From a virus, in the IMG/VR virus record IMGVR_UViG_3300017613_000426, positions 1 through 25,248 of that record: a stretch of DNA of 25,248 nt; one strand, given 5' to 3'. Under the pieces are notes generated by a model. It saw nothing but the letters and a program-made list of their open reading frames with translations. It searched no databases and had not been told where the DNA came from. The position numbers and the translations under genes were made by a program. This document shows positions 12,438 to 18,962 of the stretch, in pieces. Position 1 is the stretch's first letter. Each line of letters begins with the position of its first letter.

Positions 12438-13161
12438 AAGCACATGGGGGGCCTCGTGGCCAGGCGTGCTGATGTTGCCGACAGAAGACGGGCTAAATGA
12501 CATTGATTGCAACCGAACGCCGTTGATCAACACATACGGTAAGTTTCAGGAGGCGATGTCGTTTTTGTGTCGTGAGGATCACGAGTTTAACGCGGCTTGC
12601 ATCGACACGCTCGATTGGCTCGAGCCGTTGCTGTGGGCGCATGTTTGCACCCAACACGGCAAGGCGTCGATCGAAGAGTTTGGTTATGGCAAGGGCTACA
12701 CGTTCGCGCTCGCGGAATGGGATCGGGTGATCAAGGCTCTTGACTTTCTGCGTGAGCACAAATCGATGTCAATTATCCTGCTCGCCCATGCTAAGGTCGT
12801 GAAATTTATGGACCCAGAAAGCGACGGGTTCGATCGCTACGAACCGGATCTCCACAAGTCGGTTGCGTCTCGGCTGATGGAGTGGTGCGACGAGGTGTTT
12901 TTCGCTGGTTACCGGGTCGCGACAAAGAAAGTGGAAGAGGGATTTAACCAGACCAGGATGCGAGGTGTCAGCAGTGAGCGGGTGGTGTATACCTGCGAGA
13001 TGCCAAGTCATCTGGCGAAGCGTCGAGTCGCGTTGCCTGATGTTCTGCCGCTGAATTACGATGCCTACGCGGCGGCGATGAACGGCGGCAATATCGCGGG
13101 AGTGGTGGTGGATGGGAGTAGCAAGAGAAAACCAGTAAAGAAAGGGGAACCGACGAAATGA
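12367..13161 (+). CDS. Sak4-like RecA-fold ATPase (AAA_24 type)
   Basis: The 264-residue protein has a Walker A motif GPHGNGKST at residues 18-26, the hydrophobic strand ending CIDTLDW (residues 78-84) as Walker B, and SIILLAHAKVVKF as the following sensor strand. This order and length are typical of phage AAA_24 (PF13479) or Sak4-type ATPases, single-domain RecA relatives that promote annealing or strand exchange with a phage ssDNA-binding protein. Position directly before a DUF669-like gene strengthens the call, because the two are commonly neighbours. It starts at 12367, with AAGGGG at five bases. The last four bases overlap the next gene (ATGA). Confidence 0.85.
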   Translation: MEILKGKQEKPRRTMMYGPHGNGKSTWGASWPGVLMLPTEDGLNDIDCNRTPLINTYGKFQEAMSFLCREDHEFNAACIDTLDWLEPLLWAHVCTQHGKASIEEFGYGKGYTFALAEWDRVIKALDFLREHKSMSIILLAHAKVVKFMDPESDGFDRYEPDLHKSVASRLMEWCDEVFFAGYRVATKKVEEGFNQTRMRGVSSERVVYTCEMPSHLAKRRVALPDVLPLNYDAYAAAMNGGNIAGVVVDGSSKRKPVKKGEPTK

Positions 13162-13619
13162 CCAGTTTGCACGGATTCAACGCGGATGAGGTGGAACCAA
13201 CCAGCGCCCTCGAGCCGCTGCCACCGGATGTCTATGAGGTGGTGATCACCGAATCGGAGATGAAGCCGACGAAGAAAGGCAACGGCGAATATCTTGAGTT
13301 GCGTCTGGAGGTGCAGCACGGTCCGTTTGCGAACCGCGTGCTGTGGGATCGACTGAACTTGCGCAACCCCAGCGAGGAGGCCGTGAAGATAGCAAAGGGG
13401 ACGCTCTCGGCCATTTGTCGGGCGGTCGGGGTGATGACTCCGAAGGACTCAGAGGATCTGCACGCCAAGCCCCTGCTTGCGGTCGTCAAGCAGAAGGAGT
13501 TTGAAGGGCAGATGTCCAATGAGGTGAAGGGCTACAAGCCATCGCCGCTAACCGTCATGGAACGGGCAAAGACGGACGCGGTTGAGAATCCAAAGACCGG
13601 CGACGAAATTCCATTTTAA
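13158..13619 (+). CDS. DUF669-like single-stranded DNA-binding protein
   Basis: This 153-residue protein fits the DUF669 family: PLPPDVYEVVITESEMKPT near residue 22, then KKGNGEYLELRLEVQHGP and NRVLWDRLNLRNPSEEA. Members form an OB-like fold and are thought to bind ssDNA in phage recombination modules. The C-terminus is GDEIPF. It closely resembles the DDIPF tip of bacterial SSB, the tail that recruits partner proteins. Coupling to the ATPase gene is by ATGA overlap. The tip is visible in the sequence; its partner binding here is an inference from SSB biology. Confidence 0.8.
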   Translation: MTSLHGFNADEVEPTSALEPLPPDVYEVVITESEMKPTKKGNGEYLELRLEVQHGPFANRVLWDRLNLRNPSEEAVKIAKGTLSAICRAVGVMTPKDSEDLHAKPLLAVVKQKEFEGQMSNEVKGYKPSPLTVMERAKTDAVENPKTGDEIPF

Positions 13620-13640
13620 GGTTTCCCCTTTCTCGCTGGG

Positions 13641-13680
13641 CTCGCCGCGCGTCGGAGTGATTCGGATAAGTCGCGGCGAG
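13641..13680. repeat. Nine-base inverted repeat CTCGCCGCG / CGCGGCGAG in the gap before the initiator
   Basis: A perfect nine-base stem (13641-13649 with 13672-13680) encloses a 22-base loop. It lies in the 112-base gap after the ssDNA-binding gene. There is no T run after it, so it is unlikely to be an intrinsic terminator. Location next to a putative replication initiator makes an origin hairpin or a regulator of the initiator mRNA possible; neither is proved. Confidence 0.5.
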
Positions 13681-13731
13681 TGCTGGCGGGAAAAACTAGG
13701 CAATCTGATAGCACATTGCGAGGGATCACGG

Positions 13732-14430
13732 ATGGCTGGCGATTGGATCAAGATGCGTGAAGACCTGCACGAAGACCCGTCGGTTCTCTGGATCGCTCAG
13801 CAATTGGACGTTAGACCCGAGACAGTGGTCGGAATGTGTCACAGATTTTGGGGACTTGTGTCCCGACAAACTGGGGACGGATGTCTCAAAGGTCCGACCC
13901 TTTTGTCCCTCGGTTGCGTGTTAGGGTTGCCGGGTTTTCCAGAACTGCTCGTCCAAGTCGGCTGGCTCGAATATGACGAATCAGACCCATTATACCCCAT
14001 AACTACTATTCCTAAGTTTCAGCGCCATTTGTCGGAAAGTGCCAAGAACAGGGCACTTGCGGCTGAAAAGAAGCGGTTACAACGTGCAAGTTTGTCCCCT
14101 GAAACCGGGGACAAATGTCCATCGGAAACAGGGACTAGAGGAGAGAAGAGAAGAGTAAGAAGAAAGAAACATACAAAGAAAGAATGTGCGTTTGTTCCTC
14201 CGTCATTATCTGACATTGAAGAGTATGCCACCCAGACTAACTACCCGATGAACGCGAAGGCGTTTATTGCCTTCTACACCCAGAAGGGGTGGAAGGTCGG
14301 AACAGCCAACATGACCGACTGGCGAGCGGCAGTGGATCACTGGAAAGAGAACGGGTGGGGGGTTAGTGAAGACGGCAACGGCGAGAAGGTGTTAACGCCA
14401 GACGAATTCTCCAAGGTGTACGGCAAATGA
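13732..14430 (+). CDS. Replication initiator / primosomal-type protein with winged-helix-like start
   Basis: The ATG at 13732 follows GAGGGATCACGG and begins where homology is expected: MAGDWIKMREDLHEDPSVL. The product is 232 residues. 'D-W-I-K-M-R-x-D-L-x-x-D-P-x-V' with IAQQLDVRPETVVGMCHRF and WGLVSRQTGDG is a well-known start of phage replication proteins with a winged-helix domain, in which GFPELLVQVGWLEYDES is a later part of the domain. The middle is very basic (RGEKRRVRRKKHTKKE) and probably flexible. The C-terminal block (MNAKAFIAFYTQKGWKVGT to HWKENGWG) resembles the DnaD/DnaT-type domain of primosome proteins. It probably loads the helicase encoded by the next two frames. Confidence 0.75.
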   Translation: MAGDWIKMREDLHEDPSVLWIAQQLDVRPETVVGMCHRFWGLVSRQTGDGCLKGPTLLSLGCVLGLPGFPELLVQVGWLEYDESDPLYPITTIPKFQRHLSESAKNRALAAEKKRLQRASLSPETGDKCPSETGTRGEKRRVRRKKHTKKECAFVPPSLSDIEEYATQTNYPMNAKAFIAFYTQKGWKVGTANMTDWRAAVDHWKENGWGVSEDGNGEKVLTPDEFSKVYGK

Positions 14431-14888
14431 TCCCGGTTGATATCGAAACCGAACGGCTGCTGCTTTCTGCCCTGCTGATCATGCGGACCCCGGAACGTGC
14501 CCGGGCTATCAGTACCGTCCACCAAGACTGGTTCGTCGATGAGTGGCATCAGTGGCTGTTCACGACCATGAAGATGGCCCGCGACTGCGATGACGAACGT
14601 CTCCTCGGAACGCTATCAGAGGGAAGATGGGGGTATTTCTGGCCCTGGATGAAGCGGTTGATTGAATGTGACGCCGGCAAGGTCAAAGTATGGCGGGTCT
14701 ACGCGGCCCGTTTACAGGAATTTGCCGGCCAACGGAAGAAGATCAAGCATCACCTCGATGAACTGGAAAGGCTATCCGATGACGCGGCTGCCGTTCGTTT
14801 CCATCCAATCCGCCATGAAATCTTACATGGTGGATCTACAGGAAGCAGACCCCATCCTTTATCGGACGGGGCTCTGGCCAGTCGATGA
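14427..14888 (+). CDS. DnaB-type replicative helicase, N-terminal part (separate frame)
   Basis: The 153-residue frame starts at ATG 14427, overlapping the initiator stop. IETERLLLSALLIMRTPER, then TVHQDWFVDEWHQWLFTTM, corresponds to the N-terminal domain of DnaB-like helicases ('E-x-x-l-L-g-x-l-l', then 'f-x-x-x-x-h-x-x-i-f'). The last sensible part is RKKIKHHLDELERLSDDAA; the residues beyond it (HPIRHEILHGG onward) do not look like helicase. The C-terminal domain continues in the +1 frame from about 14779. Either the two are separate proteins with a coupled start, or a frameshift joins them to about 409 residues, which is the normal length. Confidence 0.75.
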   Translation: MIPVDIETERLLLSALLIMRTPERARAISTVHQDWFVDEWHQWLFTTMKMARDCDDERLLGTLSEGRWGYFWPWMKRLIECDAGKVKVWRVYAARLQEFAGQRKKIKHHLDELERLSDDAAAVRFHPIRHEILHGGSTGSRPHPLSDGALASR

Positions 14889-15657
14889 CGCCATAGGCGG
14901 GGTGGCACCTGGCGAGCTATGCGTGGTAGGTGCCCGGCCGTCACATGGCAAGACATTGTTTGGTTTGCAATGGATGTTCCATATTGCAACCCAAGGCACC
15001 TCGTGCCTGATTGTCAGTGAGGAGATGACGGCCAGAGCGCTGGCAAAGCGTGCTATCCAGAATGCAACGTCGATTAGCGAACGGGTCTGGCGGGAACGTT
15101 GGGATGCGGTGTTTGACGATGTGGTGGAATTCAGCGATGCCCGCCGGCCAATCCTGATTACCGAAGGCTGCCATTCGGTCACGGTCGCCCAGGACGCGAT
15201 AAACCAAGCGGTTGTCCATCACGGGGTCAAATTTGCGGTAGTTGATTACGTGCAACTGCTAACGGCCCGCGGTCAGAGCCGCTATGAGCAAGTCAGTGAG
15301 GTTTCGCGTGTCCTGAAGCAAACGGCCGTTGAGAACGACATCGCCATCATTGCCTTGGCCCAACTAAACCGCGCTGTGGAAACCGAGAAGGGATGCGCCC
15401 CGCAACTGCATCATCTTCGGGACTCTGGCCAGATTGAACAGGACGCCGATGTGGTTCTGTTCCTTCAGTGGCCGTACCAAAACGACAATAAATACGAGGA
15501 CGAGGCAGAGTATCGAGTGATTTGTGCAAAGAACCGGAACCGTGGAATCATGGGCTCGCGTGTGCGGTTTGTTCAGATCGATGCGGGCCGGCAGATGTTG
15601 ACGGCGGGTGGGCCAGACCCGAATTCGGTTCTGGAAGAGTGGAACTTGGAGGGCTAA
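14779..15657 (+). CDS. DnaB-type replicative helicase, C-terminal RecA-like ATPase part
   Basis: From the ATG at 14779 the product has 292 residues, with a linker helix (SIQSAMKSYMVDLQEADPI) and the full ATPase core. Walker A is GARPSHGKT (residues 51-59), Walker B KFAVVDYVQLL (151-161), sensor ALAQLNR (192-198), and near the end DSGQIEQDADVVLFL and KNRNRG, the arginine-finger region. AAAGG lies about seven bases before the start. The frame differs by +1 from the N-terminal part, with an overlap of 110 bases. All catalytic motifs are intact, so the ATPase is likely functional. The homohexamer would unwind DNA at the phage fork. Confidence 0.88.
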   Translation: MTRLPFVSIQSAMKSYMVDLQEADPILYRTGLWPVDDAIGGVAPGELCVVGARPSHGKTLFGLQWMFHIATQGTSCLIVSEEMTARALAKRAIQNATSISERVWRERWDAVFDDVVEFSDARRPILITEGCHSVTVAQDAINQAVVHHGVKFAVVDYVQLLTARGQSRYEQVSEVSRVLKQTAVENDIAIIALAQLNRAVETEKGCAPQLHHLRDSGQIEQDADVVLFLQWPYQNDNKYEDEAEYRVICAKNRNRGIMGSRVRFVQIDAGRQMLTAGGPDPNSVLEEWNLEG

Positions 15658-15659
15658 CC

Positions 15660-16046
15660 ATGCCAGGCGGCTCAGCACCAAAGCGTAAGGGATATCGTCA
15701 CGAACGGCGAATTACCGACATGGCAACAGACAGCGGTCTCGACGCCAAGCGGGCTTGGGGTAGCAATGGGCTGGCAATGGATTGGCATCCCGAGGTGGAC
15801 GTGATGGTAGATGGGGTAAAGATCCAAGCCAAGGCACGCAAGAGCATTGCCGCCTATACGATACCTACCGAGAACGTCGATGCGGTCGCGATCCATGCCG
15901 ACTTTGGCGAAGACCTGCTGGTGGTCCGATATTCGGACTGGCTTGACATGCGACGGCAGATTCTGGAACTCAAACAGAGGGCCGAGCAACGTAACACGCC
16001 AGACGTTGAGATGGTGGCAAGGGCAATACGAAAGGGATCTACATAA
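15660..16046 (+). CDS. PDDEXK-family nuclease, Hjc-like (Holliday junction resolvase-like)
   Basis: The start at 15660 has GGAGGG at six bases. The 128-residue protein has KRKGYRHERRITDMATDSG with E15, then a RAWGSNG stretch (residues 31-37), D47 in HPEVDVMV, and KIQAKARKS with Q56 and K58. That is the E...GS..D...(E/Q)xK order of archaeal Hjc-type and phage resolvase-type PDDEXK nucleases. It would resolve branched recombination intermediates formed by the ATPase and ssDNA-binding protein upstream. Q in place of the usual E in 'E-x-K' is found in some family members. The C-terminal helix (RRQILELKQRAEQRN) is outside the core. The stop overlaps the next ATG (TAATG). Confidence 0.7.
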   Translation: MPGGSAPKRKGYRHERRITDMATDSGLDAKRAWGSNGLAMDWHPEVDVMVDGVKIQAKARKSIAAYTIPTENVDAVAIHADFGEDLLVVRYSDWLDMRRQILELKQRAEQRNTPDVEMVARAIRKGST

Positions 16047-16246
16047 TGAAACGTAAGAAGCGGGGCCCGCTCCCCGGCGATTGGTTGGCGATGCCAGAGG
16101 ATGAGCAAGCGGCCGACGATCACATTGCGGCTGCGAGCGAGCAGATTCGATTGCGGTGGTCGGCCACAGAACGAAGGCGGCGAAATAAGCGACCGAACCC
16201 AGAACCGGAACTCATGCAATATTGGTTTTCTGATATTCGGAAGTAA
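16046..16246 (+). CDS. Unknown small basic protein, 66 residues
   Basis: The start overlaps the nuclease stop by one base, and AAAGGG lies in front. The product begins MKRKKRGPLPGDWLAMPED and has a helix DDHIAAASEQIRLRWSATE followed by a basic tail RRRRNKRPNPEPE and MQYWFSDIRK. The high arginine and lysine content suggests nucleic acid contact. No family is recognised. It begins the dense string of small genes that reaches to 20481. Confidence 0.55.
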   Translation: MKRKKRGPLPGDWLAMPEDEQAADDHIAAASEQIRLRWSATERRRRNKRPNPEPELMQYWFSDIRK

Positions 16247-16257
16247 GGGGCGCAAGG

Positions 16258-16518
16258 ATGACAGGCGGCGACAACGAAGCGTTGCGTGATGGCACGATCA
16301 ACACGATCCCGGTTCGGCCAGTAGAGAGGGAAACGATCGACCCAGACCCGCCCAGAAACGTCGATAAAAGTGACGATTGCGACTGTCGCAGATGCAGAGA
16401 GTTGGAGGCGACCCAGGAGGTCATTCATTGTCACCATGTGCGGCTGGACGATCTCACGCAGCGGATAGTGATTTTGGAACAACGTATTAAATATATGCGG
16501 GGCGAGTCCGATGACTAA
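16258..16518 (+). CDS. Unknown protein, 86 residues, cysteine/histidine cluster
   Basis: The ATG at 16258 follows AAGGGGCGCAAGG. The product has an extended, proline-containing first half (TINTIPVRPVERETIDPDP) and a second half with CDCRRCRELEATQEVIHCH plus a leucine-rich helix DDLTQRIVILEQRIKYM. The run C-x-C-x-x-C ... C-x-H could bind zinc. The helix at the end could form a coiled coil. The last eight bases overlap the next gene. No family is recognised. Confidence 0.5.
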   Translation: MTGGDNEALRDGTINTIPVRPVERETIDPDPPRNVDKSDDCDCRRCRELEATQEVIHCHHVRLDDLTQRIVILEQRIKYMRGESDD

Positions 16519-16753
16519 CCGGTTAGGCAGTGGCGATGTGAACGTGTTAGTGCTGGTCAAGACTGCCACACCTAGAGAGCAGTATGTCTGGTTATTCACG
16601 GACGAAAATCGAGCGGAGGTACTGCGTTCCCTTGGCCGCACTGCCAGTGATCCGTCGTTGTCGTTCACGTGGTATGACGCGGCGCTGATGAGCCAAGACA
16701 TTCGGAGGAGATCAACTTCGTACTATTCGTGCTACTATTCACACTGTTTTTGA
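16511..16753 (+). CDS. Small protein with WYDAAL-type module, copy 1
   Basis: The ATG at 16511 overlaps the preceding gene. The 80-residue product begins MTNRLGSGDVNVLVLVKTA and contains ASDPSLSFTWYDAALMSQ near residues 47-64. The same module is present in the gene at 17089, in frame, with about 73 per cent nucleotide identity over 78 bases by hand count. The last 12 residues (RSTSYYSCYYSHCF) look unlike coding sequence: a TGA that would be expected after RR is replaced by TCA (16712-16714), so the frame runs on over a lost downstream gene. Function is unknown. Confidence 0.5.
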   Translation: MTNRLGSGDVNVLVLVKTATPREQYVWLFTDENRAEVLRSLGRTASDPSLSFTWYDAALMSQDIRRRSTSYYSCYYSHCF

Positions 16754-16788
16754 TCACGGGCAACGCGGCGTGGTTGGCGGAAGAGTGA
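16711..16788 (+). pseudogene. Probable relic of a small membrane peptide gene with lost start codon
   Basis: In the frame ending with TGA at 16786-16788, 25 residues read INFVLFVLLFTLFLITGNA and then AWLAEE: a clean transmembrane segment with a polar end. At the position where a start is expected, after GGAGGAG, there is ATC instead of ATG. Everywhere else in this cluster the genes join by ATGA overlap, and here the string is ATCA. One G-to-C change would remove both the stop of the upstream gene and the start of this one. That reading is inference; initiation at the rare ATC cannot be excluded. Confidence 0.35.
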
Positions 16789-16811
16789 CTATATAGGCGA
16801 TGGAGAATCGA

Positions 16812-17087
16812 ATGACCGAATACGAACCCGGAACGGATGTGTGGGTGGATGGCTTTCAGGGGCCACGATGCGCGGTGTTTCAACGTGGGTGGCCCGACAA
16901 GAACAAAGTGCTCGTGGAGTTTCACGGCTCACCTGAGATCGTGTCTGGAGATAACGTGTTCGCGGACAAATCGGCGTGCTACACCTTTGCGGCACAGCGG
17001 CTTGCCGACGAGGCAATGGGCAAACTCAGGGCGTCCACTGAGTACCACGCGGTTGCGGCGGGGAACGACCATATCGGAGCGGAATGA
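16812..17087 (+). CDS. Unknown protein, 91 residues
   Basis: The start at ATG 16812 is preferred to 16800 because GGAG lies six bases before it. The product begins MTEYEPGTDVWVDGFQGPR and has beta strands around WPDKNKVLVEFHGSPEIVS, resembling a small Tudor/SH3-like barrel ('G-t-x-V-x-V-x-g-f-x-G-p-r...v...'). The remainder (VFADKSACYTFAAQRLADE) is helical. No definite family is recognised. It precedes the zinc-knuckle protein at 17089 by one base. Confidence 0.5.
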   Translation: MTEYEPGTDVWVDGFQGPRCAVFQRGWPDKNKVLVEFHGSPEIVSGDNVFADKSACYTFAAQRLADEAMGKLRASTEYHAVAAGNDHIGAE

Positions 17088-17088
17088 C

Positions 17089-17349
17089 ATGAGCGATGAC
17101 AATGGCGATTGGCCTGGGACCACGAAGTGCCCGCGTTGCGGCGGAATCGCATGGCCAGTGGAGCCAGCGGGTTGGCTGTGCGTATCGTGCAACGAGAGGA
17201 TTGAGAAGCGAACGCAACCACGCAGGCCACTCGATCGACTGATTGACGAGGCGTGCCGGTCGTTTGGCCGATTCGCGAGTGATCCCGAATTGTCGTTCAG
17301 TTGGTATGACGCGGCGTTATTGAGCCAGCGAGTGCGGAGGGGAAAATGA
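17089..17349 (+). CDS. Zinc-ribbon protein with WYDAAL-type module, copy 2
   Basis: The 86-residue protein begins MSDDNGDWPGTTKCPRCGG, followed by WPVEPAGWLCVSCNERIEK. CPRC and CVSC form a four-cysteine zinc ribbon with a usual spacing. The C-terminal half contains SFGRFASDPELSFSWYDAA and LLSQRVRRGK, the same module as in the gene at 16511. Here it is intact and ends with TGA overlapping the next ATG. The zinc ribbon suggests binding of DNA, RNA or protein. The combination looks like a fusion of a ribbon to a phage-specific module. Confidence 0.55.
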   Translation: MSDDNGDWPGTTKCPRCGGIAWPVEPAGWLCVSCNERIEKRTQPRRPLDRLIDEACRSFGRFASDPELSFSWYDAALLSQRVRRGK

Positions 17350-17483
17350 AAACGATGGGAAAACGCGAATCCAAACGAATACACAAGGCCCTGCGTGAAC
17401 TGTGGACCGACACGGGTGAACAGTTCTGTACCGAAGCAACCATCACTGAATCCACCGGCTGGCGATATGCGTGGTGGAGTTAG
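17346..17483 (+). CDS. Unknown small protein, 45 residues
   Basis: The ATG at 17346 overlaps the previous stop, with GGAGG at five bases. The product reads MKTMGKRESKRIHKALREL, then WTDTGEQFCTEATITESTG and WRYAWWS. It is basic at the start and tryptophan-rich at the end. No family is recognised. It is too short for confident prediction but the coupled start and the ribosome binding site support it. Confidence 0.5.
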   Translation: MKTMGKRESKRIHKALRELWTDTGEQFCTEATITESTGWRYAWWS

Positions 17484-17501
17484 TAGTAATAGGACGGATC
17501 A

Positions 17502-17681
17502 ATGATCGTGATCCACAGCGGGACATGCGAGTTGTATCTCCAGCCAGAAACAGACCGGGATCAAGCGATGCTGGCCAGCCTGGAGGAGGGAGGATTGCTA
17601 CTCGGTATGGGCCGCGACCCTAATGACCTGGAGAAGTACATTCACGCCCGTGTGGCGCTGTCGCCAGGGCGATCAGTCTGA
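17502..17681 (+). CDS. Unknown small protein, 59 residues
   Basis: The ATG at 17502 has AGGACGGATCA in front. The product begins MIVIHSGTCELYLQPETDR and has a helix DQAMLASLEEGGLLLGMGR followed by DPNDLEKYIHARVALSPGR. A short strand, helix, helix arrangement is likely. No family is recognised. It is followed after a few bases by the gene at 17691, whose ribosome binding site AGGGGGAG lies directly after this stop. Confidence 0.5.
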   Translation: MIVIHSGTCELYLQPETDRDQAMLASLEEGGLLLGMGRDPNDLEKYIHARVALSPGRSV

Positions 17682-17690
17682 GGGGGAGTG

Positions 17691-17894
17691 ATGACAGAGC
17701 CAGAAATCAGCTTTCGCTTTATCGAATTCAATTCGCGCCGCCATGCCCGTGGTGCTGAAGCGGCGCGGATGTATGTCCTCGAAGACGGTGTGGTTATTGA
17801 TTGGTTATGGATGTCGCAGAAGGACATTCGGAAAAACATCAAAGAGTTTGGAACGTCTGACGAGTTGCGCAAGGCACTTGCAGCGTACGGGTAA
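17691..17894 (+). CDS. Unknown small protein, 67 residues
   Basis: The ATG at 17691 is preferred to the GTG at 17688 because of the AGGGGG at 17681-17686. The product begins MTEPEISFRFIEFNSRRHA, then ARMYVLEDGVVIDWLWMSQ and KDIRKNIKEFGTSDELRKA. A beta start, a strand with 'E-D-G-x-V-I-D-W-L-W-M-S', and a C-terminal helix are likely. Several small phage proteins share the 'W-M-S-x-x-D-I-x-x-N-I' pattern, from memory, without a known function. It is the last gene before the methyltransferase. Confidence 0.55.
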   Translation: MTEPEISFRFIEFNSRRHARGAEAARMYVLEDGVVIDWLWMSQKDIRKNIKEFGTSDELRKALAAYG

Positions 17895-17939
17895 TCAGAA
17901 CAGGACACACTGACATGGCTAGGAAATGGAGACAGTAGC

Positions 17940-18962
17940 GTGATAGGTGGTTCGTTATTTGCGGGGATCGGTGGATTCGACGAGGCGTGTCGTCGCGTTG
18001 GAATCACACCAGTATGGGCCGCAGAGTGCGACCAGAAATGTAACAGCGTGAGGCGGAGACATTTCCCAAATGAACGAACAGTCGAATGTGTTACCGCTGT
18101 TTGCGGGCCTGGATACCGAGCCGACATCCTCACCGCAGGATGGCCCTGTCAGGGAAACAGTGTGGCTGGACGGCGTGCTGGAATGGCTGACGAACGAAGC
18201 GGACTCTGGGGGGAAGTCGTCCGCGTTCTTGCCGAGCAGTGTCCCCGTTGGTTTCTCGGGGAGAACGTCCCTGGAATTCTGTCAGTCAACGGAGGAAGGG
18301 ATTGGCTTACCGTGCTCAGGGACTTGGCGGAACTCGGGTATGGGACCGCCTACCGCGTTCTCGACGCTCAATACTGCGGAGTTCCACAGCGCCGCCGGCG
18401 TGTGTTCGTTGTCGGATGTCTTGGAGACTGGAAACGTGCCGCAGAAGTATTATTTGAGCGCAAAGGCTTGCCGTGGGATTCTCCGCCGAGCAGAGAAACG
18501 GGGGAGGGAGTTGCCCCCATCCTTGAAGTTGGCGCTAGAACAGGTGGCAGGCCAGGTGAAATGCAACGAGACGGAATAGGGGTGGGAAATAATGGCGACC
18601 CGATGTTTACATTGCAGGCTGGGAAACAACACGGCATCGCGGCGAGACTGGTGGCATTCCGCATGAATTATGATGGTGGGCAGGAGGTGGAACGCGCATC
18701 ATCCCTAGATAGGGAAGGGTTGCATCCGCATCAGAATCAAGAAACGATGATTATCAAGGAATCTATGGCAGTCCGCCGCCTAACCCCCAAAGAATGCGAA
18801 CGACTACAGGGATTCCCCGACGACTGGACCCGCTACGGCGAAGACGGCAAGGAAATAGCAGACGGACCACGCTATCGAATGCTGGGAAACGCTGTGGCCG
18901 TTCCGTGCGTAGAGTGGATAGTCAGGCGGATTGTTGAACGCGACTATAATGGAGCGGACTGA
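17940..18962 (+). CDS. dcm: C5-cytosine DNA methyltransferase
   Basis: The 340-residue enzyme begins with GTG at 17940 after GGAGACAGTAGC. All signature motifs are present: SLFAGIGGFDEAC (motif I, residues 5-17), GWPCQGNSVAGRRAG (motif IV, catalytic C70), ENV at 108-110 (motif VI), PQRRRRVFVVG (motif VIII, 149-159), then RRLTPKECERLQGFPDDWT (279-297) and RYRMLGNAVAVP (311-322, motif X). It transfers a methyl group from S-adenosylmethionine to cytosine. No restriction enzyme gene lies beside it, so it probably protects phage DNA or marks it. The target-recognition region (about residues 165-275) determines the site and cannot be read here. A second long frame lies within it at 18070-18579. Confidence 0.95.
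   Translation: MIGGSLFAGIGGFDEACRRVGITPVWAAECDQKCNSVRRRHFPNERTVECVTAVCGPGYRADILTAGWPCQGNSVAGRRAGMADERSGLWGEVVRVLAEQCPRWFLGENVPGILSVNGGRDWLTVLRDLAELGYGTAYRVLDAQYCGVPQRRRRVFVVGCLGDWKRAAEVLFERKGLPWDSPPSRETGEGVAPILEVGARTGGRPGEMQRDGIGVGNNGDPMFTLQAGKQHGIAARLVAFRMNYDGGQEVERASSLDREGLHPHQNQETMIIKESMAVRRLTPKECERLQGFPDDWTRYGEDGKEIADGPRYRMLGNAVAVPCVEWIVRRIVERDYNGAD
18070..18579 (+). CDS. Overprinted protein inside the methyltransferase gene
   Basis: An ATG-started frame of 169 codons lies entirely within the methyltransferase gene, in the +1 frame. The C-terminal part reads VCSLSDVLETGNVPQKYYL, then SAKACRGILRRAEKRGREL and PPSLKLALEQVAG, which I recognise as the ending of a recurrent uncharacterised phage protein, from memory and not from a search. 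It is the +1 reading of the bases that encode the motif VIII region (GVPQRRRRVFVVG to GEGVAP). A weak GGAG lies 11 bases before the ATG. It could be a real gene, or a conserved shadow caused by the enzyme's own conservation. Confidence 0.45.
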   Translation: MNEQSNVLPLFAGLDTEPTSSPQDGPVRETVWLDGVLEWLTNEADSGGKSSAFLPSSVPVGFSGRTSLEFCQSTEEGIGLPCSGTWRNSGMGPPTAFSTLNTAEFHSAAGVCSLSDVLETGNVPQKYYLSAKACRGILRRAEKRGRELPPSLKLALEQVAGQVKCNETE

